This document shows positions 17,486 to 26,195 of a stretch of DNA of 64,000 bases, one piece after another (the stretch's first letter is position 1; the number at the start of each line of letters is the position of its first letter). Both the position numbers and the translations under genes were made by a program. Source of the stretch: Flavobacterium granuli (GTDB lineage Bacteria; Bacteroidota; Bacteroidia; Flavobacteriales; Flavobacteriaceae); NCBI RefSeq assembly GCF_900129705.1, contig NZ_FQWO01000001.1, forward strand, positions 186,001-250,000. Reading direction: 5' to 3'. The notes below the pieces were generated by a model that was given only the letters and a program-made list of their open reading frames with translations, searched no databases and had not been told where the DNA came from.

Positions 17486-17513
17486 ATTCCATTTTAGCTA
17501 AGTAAAATTTTAG

Positions 17514-18323
17514 CTAATAATCCCACTTGCGGTATTTGTTCAATTTTTCCTGTTCTTCAATTTCTTCGACTGGTATTACTTTTAGAAAAGAAGGATGCTG
17601 CTCGATGGCATATTCTACTTTTTCGACAATCTCATCAATACTATCATTATCATAATCAATATCCAATGGTTCCTTGATGATAAAAGACTGTAAAATCCCC
17701 TTCTTTTTCATACGCAATCCTTTTTTGTCAAAAGAACGTCGAAAACCGTCAATAACGATTGGCACTACAATTGGGCGGTGCTGTTTGATGATATGTGCAG
17801 TTCCTTTACGAACTGGCTTGAAGGATTTTGTGGTTCCTTGTGGAAAAGTAATAACCCAACCGTCTTTAAGCGCCATTTTTATATTCTCGGTGTCATTTGG
17901 ATTTACGTCTCTTTTTTCAGTAACGTCAACCCCTTTGGCACGCCAGGTACGCTCAACGGTAATTGCTCCAACATAAGACATGATTCTAGGCAATAATCCT
18001 GCCCGCATGGTTTCTTTGGCTGCAACATAATAAATATTCATTTTGGGTTGCCAAAGATAACCTACGTTTTTAATGGAATCTTCCCTCCCGCTCAAACTGG
18101 CATTAAAAACATGGAACATAGCCACCACATCAGCAAAATAAGTTTGATGGTTAGAGATAAAAAGTACGTTGGTCTCCGGTAAATTACGGATTATTTCTGA
18201 GCCTTCTATTTTCAATTCATTGAATCCTCTATAGCGTCTATGGGTAATTACTCCAAAAATTCGGATTAACCATTTTTTTATCAATAGTATGTGACCAAAA
18301 GGATTTCTCTTAAATAATCCCAT
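17514..18323 (-). CDS. PlsC-type 1-acylglycerol-3-phosphate acyltransferase
   Basis: This 269-residue protein of the PlsC family transfers an acyl group, in most relatives to lysophosphatidic acid at the inner membrane. The first block reads Asn58-His59-Gln-Thr-Tyr-Phe-Ala-Asp65, so the spacing is H-x5-D instead of the classical H-x4-D. The second substrate block is Phe-Pro-Gln-Gly-Thr-Thr (about 159-164) and a third is Val-Pro-Ile-Val. There is one short hydrophobic stretch near residues 10-27. It is a single gene with its own TACGTTTG promoter box. The acceptor could differ from lysophosphatidic acid. Confidence 0.8.
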   Translation of the reverse strand: MGLFKRNPFGHILLIKKWLIRIFGVITHRRYRGFNELKIEGSEIIRNLPETNVLFISNHQTYFADVVAMFHVFNASLSGREDSIKNVGYLWQPKMNIYYVAAKETMRAGLLPRIMSYVGAITVERTWRAKGVDVTEKRDVNPNDTENIKMALKDGWVITFPQGTTKSFKPVRKGTAHIIKQHRPIVVPIVIDGFRRSFDKKGLRMKKKGILQSFIIKEPLDIDYDNDSIDEIVEKVEYAIEQHPSFLKVIPVEEIEEQEKLNKYRKWDY

Positions 18324-18355
18324 AAAATATTTGTTTATTTTCTAAATTAGGATTG

Positions 18356-18363
18356 CAAACGTA
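18356..18363 (-). promoter_or_regulatory. TAnnTTTG promoter box for the acyltransferase gene
   Basis: TACGTTTG on the minus strand, 32 bases before the ATG at 18323. Confidence 0.5.
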
Positions 18364-18437
18364 CGAAAATTATTTTTAGAAGTACATCCGATAGCTAAAC
18401 TCCCAAAAGCGCATTTTTTAAATTCCAAAAATCGGTT

Positions 18438-19082
18438 TTAAACTTCCAAAACAGTTTTTAAAACATCTTTTAACTCACTAAGAATCATAGCCGTCGCGCC
18501 CCAAACCACATGACCTTCAATCTCAAAAGCAGGTACATTGATGTTCTGGGCATAGGATGTGGATAAATTTGCCTCAATAACAATTGCATCACTTAAAAAA
18601 ACGGACAAAGGCAGCTCGATGATTTGAGCCACTTCGCTAGGATCAGGCACAAAACAAATTTCATCGTTGCAAATCCCCAAAAAAGGATGTACCATAAAAT
18701 TACTTGGAGGAATATACATGGGAGTAAAAGCTTTAATAATTTCCATTACTTCCGGGCTGATTCCTACTTCCTCCTGTGTTTCCCGCAGTGCCGTTTCCTT
18801 GAAATCCTTATCTTCTTTTTCATATTTTCCCCCAGGAAATGCAATTTGTCCCGAATGAACACCTTCATAGGAATTCCGGACAATAAGTACCAAATGGGTG
18901 ACTCCATTTTTAGGATAAAACAACATCATCACCGCAGCCGTTCTTGGGTTTTTATTTTCAATATCTATATTTTTCAAACTTTCGATTCTTTCAAAAGGCG
19001 CCATTTTAACATGGGCTTTCATCGCTGGAAGATCTGCTTGAACTAAATTGGGAACAAATTCTAAAAAATATTGAAAATCCAT
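18438..19082 (-). CDS. NUDIX hydrolase, CoA pyrophosphatase type
   Basis: This 214-residue NUDIX protein has the CoA-pyrophosphatase signature Leu-Ile-Val-Arg-Asn-Ser followed by Gly-Gln-Ile-Ala-Phe-Pro-Gly-Gly directly before the NUDIX box, which ends Leu-Arg-Glu-Thr-Gln-Glu-Glu-Val-Gly-Ile. Relatives split CoA into 3',5'-ADP and 4'-phosphopantetheine. I use the ATG at 19082; a TTG two codons upstream also keeps the frame. It follows no close partner. Confidence 0.85.
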   Translation of the reverse strand: MDFQYFLEFVPNLVQADLPAMKAHVKMAPFERIESLKNIDIENKNPRTAAVMMLFYPKNGVTHLVLIVRNSYEGVHSGQIAFPGGKYEKEDKDFKETALRETQEEVGISPEVMEIIKAFTPMYIPPSNFMVHPFLGICNDEICFVPDPSEVAQIIELPLSVFLSDAIVIEANLSTSYAQNINVPAFEIEGHVVWGATAMILSELKDVLKTVLEV

Positions 19083-19092
19083 AATCAAAGAC

Positions 19093-19100
19093 TATTTTTG
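19093..19100 (+). promoter_or_regulatory. TAnnTTTG box upstream of the DUF4268 gene
   Basis: TATTTTTG on the plus strand, 78 bases before the ATG at 19179. It is further from its gene than the other boxes, so this is less sure. Confidence 0.3.
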
Positions 19101-19178
19101 CATCTGAAAAATACAATATAAATATAGGCCAGAAAATAATAGCCAGCAAATTTTCAGCATCCTATTTAAATCAATAAA

Positions 19179-19613
19179 ATGTACAGCAAAGAAGAAACTC
19201 AAAAACTAAAACGAGAATTCTGGGTCACATTCGCCGAGAAATATCCCCGAAAATGGTTGCTATACGATACCAAAATAAAAGATTTCTCTTTTAAGTTCTA
19301 TGTAGACAATAAAAAAGCACAGGTTCTTATTGATATCGAACAACGCAGCGATGACAAACGCAATGCTTATTTTGATAAAATAGAGGCCTTAAAAAATATT
19401 CTCGAAGAAGAATTTATCAAAGATTTAGTGTTTGAGAGAAACTACATCCTTGAAAACGGAAAAACCATCAGCCGCATTTGGATTGAAAGATTGGGCGTAA
19501 GCGTGAGCAATCGTTCCTATTGGGATGAAATTTTTGATTTCTACAACGAAAAAATGAACGCCTTGGAGCTTTTCTATTCTGAATATGATGAATTCATAAA
19601 AGATATTGACTAA
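19179..19613 (+). CDS. DUF4268 domain protein
   Basis: This 144-residue, highly charged soluble protein matches the DUF4268 pattern (early Phe-Trp-x-x-Phe, then a Lys-Ala-x-Val-x-Ile-Asp-Ile strand and a long helix). In other proteins this domain can be fused to nuclease-like parts; here it stands alone. No signal peptide or membrane segment is present. Its function is unknown. Confidence 0.65.
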   Translation: MYSKEETQKLKREFWVTFAEKYPRKWLLYDTKIKDFSFKFYVDNKKAQVLIDIEQRSDDKRNAYFDKIEALKNILEEEFIKDLVFERNYILENGKTISRIWIERLGVSVSNRSYWDEIFDFYNEKMNALELFYSEYDEFIKDID

Positions 19614-19628
19614 GGTTTAAAATTAAAA

Positions 19629-19672
19629 ACCGCTGATTTACAGATTTTATGTTATCTCTGCAAATCAGCGGT
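19629..19672. terminator. Bidirectional terminator hairpin
   Basis: A 16-pair stem with one mismatch (19629-19644 with 19657-19672) between genes converging at 19613 and 19698. Confidence 0.7.
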
Positions 19673-19697
19673 CTTCGTTTTCGAGAACAAACTCCAA

Positions 19698-20108
19698 CTA
19701 CATATTAAATATATTATACACAATAATGCGATTGTCGTAACTGATATACAATTGCTTCCTATTGCCTTGTTTTTTTCTGGTAATTATAGAAAGTGTGCAA
19801 TCCTCTCCATTATTATCCTTACAAGTAAAGGAATAAACAATATCTGTGTCATTTTCTTCTATAGGTTGGTAAACTACAATTTCAAATAATTGAATAATTT
19901 GAGAATAAACAACAATTCTGCTTTTATTAGTATCCAAAGAAACCAGAATATTGACTAATTCCAGATCAGACCATTTTCCCCATTTCCCTTTTTCGTTTTT
20001 TTCTAAAACACTAAAACCGGAAGTTTTGAATTTGTAGTTTTGACTAAAGGAATTTTGGGAACCAAGCCCTAAAAAAAGCAACACAATAAATAATTTAATT
20101 TGGGTCAT
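19698..20108 (-). CDS. Small secreted protein of unknown function
   Basis: This 136-residue protein has a clear signal peptide (residues 1-22, ending Ser-Phe-Ser-Gln) and a short beta-rich body with a Cys pair (Cys-Lys-Asp-Asn and Asp-Cys-Thr) about ten residues apart, possibly a disulfide. I do not recognise the family. It starts 12 bases after the nitronate monooxygenase-like gene, so it is probably the last gene of that transcript. Confidence 0.55.
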   Translation of the reverse strand: MTQIKLFIVLLFLGLGSQNSFSQNYKFKTSGFSVLEKNEKGKWGKWSDLELVNILVSLDTNKSRIVVYSQIIQLFEIVVYQPIEENDTDIVYSFTCKDNNGEDCTLSIITRKKQGNRKQLYISYDNRIIVYNIFNM

Positions 20109-20120
20109 TGTCTATAACAG

Positions 20121-21065
20121 TTAAAATTTAAATTCCATTAGCTCTTTTCTGGCCGTCTCAAAATCAGCCATCATTTCCTGAACGATTTCCTCAACCGATT
20201 TTATTTCATGAATCAATCCCGCAATTTGGCCTATTTCCAGCTCGCCTTCAACCAAATCTCCTTCAAACATTCCTTTTTTGGCTCTTGCCCTACCCAAAAG
20301 AGTCGTTAATTCTTCTTTGGTCGGACATTTTTCGTATAAATGTTGAACATCCTGATAGAATTTATTCTTTATTAATCGAACAGGAGCCAACTCTTTTAAA
20401 GTCAACTGCGTGTCCCCTTCCTTTACTTCTAGAATCTTTTTCTTAAAATTCTGATGAGCCGAAGATTCCACAGAAGCGGCAAATCTACTTCCCACTTGAA
20501 CGCCATCGGCACCTAGCGTCATGGCGGCCAACATTCCTCTTCCGCTGGCTATGCCTCCAGCAGCTATAATCGGAATTGTGATTTGTTCTTTCACCATTGG
20601 AATCAACGTAAAAGTAGTCGTTTCATCTCTCCCGTTATGACCTCCTGCCTCAAAACCTTCGGCAACAATGGCATCCACTCCTGCTTGTTGGGCTTTTAAT
20701 GCAAATACCGAACTGCTCACAACATGCACAACAATAATACCGTTTTCTTTTAAATAAGAGGTCCATGTTTTTGGATTTCCAGCCGAGGTAAAAACAATTT
20801 TTACGCCCTCCTCAACAATGATTTTCATAATTTCCTCAATGTTGGGATACAGCATCGGGACATTTACTCCAAAAGGTTTTGAAGTGGCTTTTTTGCATTT
20901 TTGAATGTGTTCCCGCAATACTTCAGGATACATGGAGCCCGCTCCTATTATTCCTAATCCTCCGGCATTACTTACCGCACTTGCCAGTTTGTAGCCACTT
21001 ACCCAAATCATTCCTGCCTGAATAAGAGGGTATTTAATATTAAAAAGACTTGTGATTTTATTCAT
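20121..21065 (-). CDS. Nitronate monooxygenase-like flavin enzyme
   Basis: This 314-residue TIM-barrel FMN protein belongs to the NMO/2-nitropropane dioxygenase family, which oxidises alkyl nitronates; related members include enoyl-ACP reductase FabK. Visible blocks are Gln-Ala-Gly-Met near the start, Glu-Gly-Phe-Glu-Ala-Gly-Gly-His-Asn-Gly (about 134-143, with the His that class I enzymes use), Ala-Ala-Gly-Gly-Ile-Ala-Ser-Gly-Arg-Gly and Gly-Ala-Asp-Gly-Val-Gln-Val-Gly-Ser. It lies between a subtilase (15-base gap) and a small secreted protein (12-base gap), an unexpected operon for a detoxifying enzyme. Confidence 0.82.
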   Translation of the reverse strand: MNKITSLFNIKYPLIQAGMIWVSGYKLASAVSNAGGLGIIGAGSMYPEVLREHIQKCKKATSKPFGVNVPMLYPNIEEIMKIIVEEGVKIVFTSAGNPKTWTSYLKENGIIVVHVVSSSVFALKAQQAGVDAIVAEGFEAGGHNGRDETTTFTLIPMVKEQITIPIIAAGGIASGRGMLAAMTLGADGVQVGSRFAASVESSAHQNFKKKILEVKEGDTQLTLKELAPVRLIKNKFYQDVQHLYEKCPTKEELTTLLGRARAKKGMFEGDLVEGELEIGQIAGLIHEIKSVEEIVQEMMADFETARKELMEFKF

Positions 21066-21080
21066 TGATGATATTGAATA

Positions 21081-22694
21081 TTAGTTTTTTATGATTTTCC
21101 CGCTTTTAGAAAAAGCATCCGTTTCAATTTTATAGATATAGATTCCGCTACCTAATGCCTCCAAAGAAATACTTCCTAAAGGACTAGTGAAACTTTTCTC
21201 CAAGACTTTCTTTCCCAAAAGACTATAAATAATGACTTTTCCCTCATTAAAAATTTCAGGAAAATAAACCGAAATCAGATTGTCAGTAGGATTTGGATAA
21301 GCCGTAAAATATTTTTTTGTTAAACTATTCCCAGAGACTCCATTAGCTAATGCCAAACTGAAATCAGGAATTCCATAACCATAGCTCGTATTGGGCTCAT
21401 TGTATTTATCTGCCGACTGCACAATTAAATCCCTCAATTCCCGATTGGTTTTATCCGGAAATGCCTGCCATAAACAAGCTATCATTCCCGCCATAATAGG
21501 GCTTGAAAACGAACTGCCATTTGCAGTGACAATATTCCCAAACTGATCCGAAACCACTGTTGCAACTCCTTGTGCCATAACATCTGGTTTTATCCTTCCG
21601 TCAAAAGAAGGCCCAATGGAACTAAAAGAGGCTTTTATTTTCGTTGGGGAAACAGCTCCAACCGTAATCACTGACCTTGCATCAGCGGGCACAGCGATAT
21701 GAGGGTTAGCAGTAGCGCCTTCATTACCCGCTGAAACGACTACAATCATTCCTCTGCTAAAGGCTATTTCGGCTCCTCTGGACATAAAAGCGGTAGTTCC
21801 GTTCATTTGGTTATAAGTATAACTATAGGCCGTATTGTCATAATCAAAATAACCTAAAGAGGTATTAATTACATCTACTCCCAAACTATCGGCTTTTTCA
21901 GCAGCCTCTACCCAAAGAGATTCTTCAACCGGATTTTCGGAAGAGTTATCCTCTGTAATAAATAAATAATAAGATGATTCAGGAGCAGTTCCTATCAACG
22001 CATTTTCTTTGTATCCGCCCATACTGGACAATACCATAGTACCATGTTGGTCACCCGCATAGAAATCAGCATTTCGGCGTACAAAGTCATAACCGCCCAA
22101 AATTTGATTATTATCTCTTAATTTTTTGAAAGGTTCGGTGGTATTCACTCCCGGAAAACCAGCGTCCAAAACGGCTATAATTTTTCCGGAACCAGTATAA
22201 TTTTGCTGATGCAAATAGCGGCCGTTAAGCATTTGAAGTTGATTTTCCGAGCTTCCGTAAGTATAACTGATTTCAATATCCTGAATTTTGTCTTCCTTTT
22301 TAATTTTGAAGGTTTTCGCTATTTTCCCAGCTTGATTCAAAGAGGCATCAGCAAATTCCACTTTATCCACAAAAGGAAAGCTTTTTAGCGAATTTATCAA
22401 GACCGGATTTCCTCTCACGTGGATGGCGTTCAACCATTTCGACTGGGCCATAACAGTAATTCCGTCCACAGATTTTACGTGACGGATATACGATAAATCG
22501 ATAGGAATATCTTTGGTATCTAAGCCAATGTTTTGATTCAATCTCCTGTCCAAAGCGCGTTGAGAAAGCATTTCTAAAGGGGAATCAAAATAAAATTGCG
22601 AGTTCGGTTTAGCATTGAAATAAATCCAAGCGTCTTGCTGTGAAAAAACAATCGTGGTCAGCAATAAGAAAAAAGATAAACAGAGCTTTTTCAT
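21081..22694 (-). CDS. Subtilisin-like S8 peptidase with T9SS C-terminal sorting domain
   Basis: This 537-residue secreted serine protease has a signal peptide (1-19), a propeptide-like region, and the subtilase triad Asp177 (Val-Leu-Asp-Ala-Gly), His217 (Asp-Gln-His-Gly-Thr) and Ser395 (Asn-Gly-Ser-Ser-Phe-Ser-Ser-Pro), with oxyanion Asn324. The last 80 residues start Tyr-Pro-Asn-Pro and end Gly-Lys-Ile-Ile-Lys-Asn, a type A T9SS sorting domain, so it should be exported and possibly attached at the surface. I use the ATG at 22694; a GTG three codons upstream (22703) is possible. It leads a three-gene unit with a TAAGTTTG promoter box. Confidence 0.92.
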   Translation of the reverse strand: MKKLCLSFFLLLTTIVFSQQDAWIYFNAKPNSQFYFDSPLEMLSQRALDRRLNQNIGLDTKDIPIDLSYIRHVKSVDGITVMAQSKWLNAIHVRGNPVLINSLKSFPFVDKVEFADASLNQAGKIAKTFKIKKEDKIQDIEISYTYGSSENQLQMLNGRYLHQQNYTGSGKIIAVLDAGFPGVNTTEPFKKLRDNNQILGGYDFVRRNADFYAGDQHGTMVLSSMGGYKENALIGTAPESSYYLFITEDNSSENPVEESLWVEAAEKADSLGVDVINTSLGYFDYDNTAYSYTYNQMNGTTAFMSRGAEIAFSRGMIVVVSAGNEGATANPHIAVPADARSVITVGAVSPTKIKASFSSIGPSFDGRIKPDVMAQGVATVVSDQFGNIVTANGSSFSSPIMAGMIACLWQAFPDKTNRELRDLIVQSADKYNEPNTSYGYGIPDFSLALANGVSGNSLTKKYFTAYPNPTDNLISVYFPEIFNEGKVIIYSLLGKKVLEKSFTSPLGSISLEALGSGIYIYKIETDAFSKSGKIIKN

Positions 22695-22720
22695 AGTTAA
22701 CACTTAGTCATTAGTCAAAA

Positions 22721-22728
22721 CAAACTTA
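22721..22728 (-). promoter_or_regulatory. TAnnTTTG promoter box for the subtilase operon
   Basis: TAAGTTTG on the minus strand, 26 bases before the ATG at 22694. Confidence 0.5.
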
Positions 22729-22824
22729 TTGCGTTTTAATTCCTAAATATAAAAAACAAATTAACATCAAAGCGCTATAGCATCCAATATTCTTTTGTTC
22801 TAAATTTCACAAATAAGTAGTAAG

Positions 22825-24012
22825 CTAAGAAATAACGCCCGAACCAACTAATTCATCTCCTAAATGCCAAGCTACAAATTGTCCTTCGGTAATGGCTGAT
22901 TGCGGCTCTTCAAAAGAAACATACATTCCGGTTTCATACTGATGCAAGATCGCTTTCTGCAAAGGCTGTCTGTAGCGTATTCTTGCCATCACTTCCATTT
23001 GTTCACCATTGGCTAAAGCCAAATCAGTACGAACCCAATGCACTTCAGATTGCTCTATAAATAATGCCGAACGAAACAAACCTGGGTGATGACTGCCCAT
23101 TCCTGTGTAAATTGTATTGGTATTTACATCTGTTGCTATTACAAATAAACCTTCAGCTGTACCGCCTACATTCAAACCTTTTCGTTGTCCTACTGTAAAA
23201 TAATGGGCTCCTTGATGCTTTCCTACCACTTTTCCCATCTCAGGAGTGTAAGCAATTTTTTGGGAGGCCAAGGCTAATTCTTCCTCTAAAGACAAAGATT
23301 CTTTCTTTTCTAAATTATAAACAGGGTTATTTTTATCAATTTGAATAATCAAACCTTCTTTAGGCTGCAATTTTTGTTGTAAAAATTCAGGCAAACGTAC
23401 TTTTCCAATAAAACACAATCCTTGAGAATCTTTCTTTTCGGCAGTTACCAATTCCATCTCGGCGGCGATTTCCCGCACTTCCGGTTTGGTCAATTCCCCA
23501 ATAGGAAATAAAGCTTTAGACAATTGCTCTTGCGATAATTGACACAAGAAATACGATTGATCTTTATTATTATCAGCACCGGCGCGCAATTGATAAATTG
23601 TTTTTCCGTCAACTTCAATTTCACTTTTTTGACAATAATGTCCTGTAGCTACATAATCAGCTCCCAGACTTAGGGCAATTTTCATGAAAACATCAAATTT
23701 TATTTCGCGATTACAAAGTACGTCAGGATTTGGAGTACGTCCTTTTTCGTATTCGTTGAACATATAATCAACGATTTTCTCTTTGTATTCTTCGCTTAAA
23801 TCAACAGTTTGGAATGGGATTCCTAATTTTTCGGCAACCAATAAAGCATCGTTGCTGTCTTCAAGCCAAGGACAGTCATTCGAAATAGTCACTGAATCAT
23901 CATGCCAGTTTTTCATAAACAGACCGATTACCTCATATCCCTGTTGTTGCAACAAATAAGCAGCAACACTTGAATCTACACCTCCCGAAAGTCCTACAAC
24001 TACACGCTTCAT
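22825..24012 (-). CDS. mnmA: tRNA 2-thiouridine(34) synthase MnmA
   Basis: This 395-residue enzyme transfers sulfur to U34 of tRNA-Lys, -Glu and -Gln. The N terminus has the PP-loop Gly-Leu-Ser-Gly-Gly-Val-Asp-Ser-Ser, and two cysteines sit in the expected places, [10 protein letters not shown] and Gly-Leu-Cys-Phe-Ile-Gly-Lys. It is about 25 residues longer than the E. coli protein, mostly from an insert before the second half. It is transcribed alone from a classic TAACTTTG box. Confidence 0.95.
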   Translation of the reverse strand: MKRVVVGLSGGVDSSVAAYLLQQQGYEVIGLFMKNWHDDSVTISNDCPWLEDSNDALLVAEKLGIPFQTVDLSEEYKEKIVDYMFNEYEKGRTPNPDVLCNREIKFDVFMKIALSLGADYVATGHYCQKSEIEVDGKTIYQLRAGADNNKDQSYFLCQLSQEQLSKALFPIGELTKPEVREIAAEMELVTAEKKDSQGLCFIGKVRLPEFLQQKLQPKEGLIIQIDKNNPVYNLEKKESLSLEEELALASQKIAYTPEMGKVVGKHQGAHYFTVGQRKGLNVGGTAEGLFVIATDVNTNTIYTGMGSHHPGLFRSALFIEQSEVHWVRTDLALANGEQMEVMARIRYRQPLQKAILHQYETGMYVSFEEPQSAITEGQFVAWHLGDELVGSGVIS

Positions 24013-24031
24013 TTTATTTTTTTTAAGACTG

Positions 24032-24039
24032 CAAAGTTA
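24032..24039 (-). promoter_or_regulatory. TAnnTTTG promoter box for mnmA
   Basis: TAACTTTG on the minus strand, 19 bases before the ATG at 24012. Confidence 0.55.
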
Positions 24040-24074
24040 CAAAGTTTTATTACAGTATCTCTGCATAGGCAAAC

Positions 24075-24791
24075 TTAATTCTGTTTGGTTTTTGAAGCAC
24101 TTCCAAGATCACTCATATTGACTTCCTTGACTTGTTTCCCTTTTTCAAAAAACTGCCAGATCCCTGATTTCTTTCCTTTTGAAAATTGTCCCTTTGAAAC
24201 GATGTTTCCTTCAGGATCTCTAAAAACAGCCGGTCCATTGTACTCATTGTTCTTGTAAATGGCCTCTTCAAGCACAATACCATTATCCGAATATTTCTTA
24301 TACAAACCGTCTTTCAGATTGTTTTTATAATTAGTTTCTTCTGCGATTTTTCCATTGGGGTAAAATACCGAGCGTAGCCCTTCTAACTTCCCATTCTTAT
24401 AATTCTCCACTGTCATTATCGTAGACGAAGCCTGATGGTAATATTTCCATTGTCCTTCAAATAATTTATTCACTAACTTTCCTTCACTGACCTTGTTTTT
24501 CGCCTGATCATAAAAGATGGTATAGGCGGAATTGTCATGTACATTAAATTCTCTGGTGGCTATTATGGATTTCGCTTTGGTATCATCATAAAAATTGAAA
24601 AGACCTATTTCTTTTCCATGTTCAAAAGTACCTTCATACCTAGGTCTTTTAGATTCTTCATAAAAACCTTTCCATAGACCATGTTTTTTACCATTAGAAT
24701 CAAGCTTATTGAAATCCGTTTGAGATACTACTGTTTGGCTAAAAAGAACCAAACAGAACATTTTAAAAAAACAAAACTTAAATTGTATCAT
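24075..24791 (-). CDS. Secreted MORN/YwqK-type repeat protein
   Basis: This 238-residue protein has a signal peptide (about 1-23) and then six to eight copies of a 20-25 residue repeat of the type Tyr-x-Asn-Gly-Lys-x-x-Gly, for example Asn-Gly-Lys-Leu-Glu-Gly and Gly-Lys-Lys-Ser-Gly-Ile-Trp. Databases name such proteins YwqK family antitoxins, but no toxin is near and the signal peptide points to an envelope protein. I use the ATG at 24791 over a TTG three codons upstream. Confidence 0.7.
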   Translation of the reverse strand: MIQFKFCFFKMFCLVLFSQTVVSQTDFNKLDSNGKKHGLWKGFYEESKRPRYEGTFEHGKEIGLFNFYDDTKAKSIIATREFNVHDNSAYTIFYDQAKNKVSEGKLVNKLFEGQWKYYHQASSTIMTVENYKNGKLEGLRSVFYPNGKIAEETNYKNNLKDGLYKKYSDNGIVLEEAIYKNNEYNGPAVFRDPEGNIVSKGQFSKGKKSGIWQFFEKGKQVKEVNMSDLGSASKTKQN

Positions 24792-25171
24792 TAGTGTCAA
24801 ATGTTTACTTATAACTATTTACTTACTAAGGCAAATTTACGCTTTATTAAAGAATACCTAAATATTTTATAGTTCTATAATTAAAAAACATCATAAGGGA
24901 CAGCCCAATCTATTTTGAACAAAAACGCCATCCTATTATTGACATAAAACATCCTTATAAATTGTTTAACCTAAATTAGAATTAGTATTACACAAAAACC
25001 CATTACACAACTAATAAAAATTATAAACACCTATAAAACAATATTTTAACATCAGTTAAACAAAATTTAAAAAAAACATAATTTTTTATTTTGTTTATCT
25101 TTTTATTTAAAATATTAAACAATATGTGAAAATAATATTTTAACTTCGAACAAAATATTAAATCCTTTATT
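24792..25171. other. Divergent AT-rich regulatory spacer
   Basis: This 380-base gap separates two divergent genes. It holds a TAAATTTG box for the leftward gene (24832-24839) and a TAACTTCG near-match (25141-25148) for the rightward gene. I see no ORF of credible length, no RNA gene and no strong inverted repeat in the rest. Confidence 0.6.
24832..24839 (-). promoter_or_regulatory. TAnnTTTG promoter box for the YwqK-type gene
   Basis: TAAATTTG on the minus strand, 40 bases before the ATG at 24791. Confidence 0.45.
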
Positions 25172-26137
25172 ATGAAAAATCTATTTAAAATCAAGAATTT
25201 AACTCTATTTTTGAGTTTTTTAGTTTTAGTATCATCATGCAATAATGATGACAACACTACTACTCCAGCTGACAACTCCATAACAGGACTGGCATCAAAA
25301 ACTTCAGATTTAAGTATTTTAGTCCAAGCCTTAAAAAGAGCTGAATTATCAGCTACCCTACAGGCCAGTGGTACTTATACGGTCTTTGCTCCAACAAATG
25401 CGGCATTTACCGCATTTCTTGCATCAACGCCTTATGCGACCATCAATGATGTACCAAAAGAAACATTGACTCAAATTTTACTAAATCACGTTATTGCAAC
25501 TAAACTATCAGCTTCTGACCTAACTACGGGCTACATTAAAACATTAGCCAAGGGACCTGCATCTTCAACTAACACCTTAAGCATGTTCGTAAATACAACT
25601 GCTGGAGTGAAATTAAATGGTGTTGCTACAGTTAGTACTCCTAATATTATGGCGACAAATGGTGTTATCCATATCGTAGACAAAGTCATAGGGCTACCCA
25701 CTATTGTTACCCACGCAACTGCAAATCCAAACTTCACCTCATTAGTGGGCGCATTAACAAGCTCAGGACAGCCTGACTTCGTGTCTGTTTTATCAGGAAC
25801 TGGACCATTCACGGTATTCGCACCTACAAATAGCGCATTTACAGCATTAAATACAGAATTGGCACCAGGAGGAATCGCAGGAGTTTCAGCTGCTAATTTG
25901 ACCAAAGTTCTACAATATCATGTAGTAAGCCCAGCTAATGTTTTAGCAGCTAGTTTAACCGAAGGACAAATAGTAACTCCAATCCTTACTCCAGCTCAAA
26001 CCTTCAGCATTCAGCTCAGCGGTGGCGCTAAAATAAAAGACGCGAACAATCGAATTTCTACTATTGTCGCTACAGATGTACAGTGCTCAAATGGAGTTAT
26101 TCATGCAATAGATAAAGTTCTATTACCTTTATTATAA
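25172..26137 (+). CDS. Lipoprotein with two fasciclin (FAS1) domains
   Basis: This 321-residue protein has a lipoprotein signal with Cys23 after Leu-Val-Ser-Ser, then two FAS1 adhesion domains (about 40-175 and 180-320). Each has the H1 block Tyr/Phe-Thr-Val-Phe-Ala-Pro-Thr-Asn-x-Ala-Phe and the H2 block Gly-Val-Ile-His-x-(Val/Ile)-Asp-Lys-Val. It is probably exposed in the envelope, with a role in cell or matrix attachment. A TAACTTCG near-consensus box is 24 bases upstream, and a strong terminator follows. Confidence 0.9.
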   Translation: MKNLFKIKNLTLFLSFLVLVSSCNNDDNTTTPADNSITGLASKTSDLSILVQALKRAELSATLQASGTYTVFAPTNAAFTAFLASTPYATINDVPKETLTQILLNHVIATKLSASDLTTGYIKTLAKGPASSTNTLSMFVNTTAGVKLNGVATVSTPNIMATNGVIHIVDKVIGLPTIVTHATANPNFTSLVGALTSSGQPDFVSVLSGTGPFTVFAPTNSAFTALNTELAPGGIAGVSAANLTKVLQYHVVSPANVLAASLTEGQIVTPILTPAQTFSIQLSGGAKIKDANNRISTIVATDVQCSNGVIHAIDKVLLPLL

Positions 26138-26151
26138 AAAATAATTTATAA

Positions 26152-26186
26152 AAAAAAAAGCTCCCGTAATTTGGGAGCTTTTTTTT
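26152..26186. terminator. Bidirectional intrinsic terminator
   Basis: A perfect 14-base inverted repeat with GCTCCC/GGGAGC core and 8-base A and T tracts (26152-26165 with 26173-26186) between convergent genes ending at 26137 and 26196. Confidence 0.9.
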
Positions 26187-26195
26187 ATAAAAAAT

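Noticed and set aside
24075..24791. YwqK gene as an antitoxin of a toxin-antitoxin system
   Set aside because: It has a signal peptide and MORN-type repeats, and no toxin gene lies beside it; the family name alone is not evidence.
25531..25905. 124-residue minus-strand ORF inside the FAS1 gene
   Set aside because: It lies opposite the two FAS1 domains; the repeated Ala/Thr/Val codons generate long open frames on the other strand.
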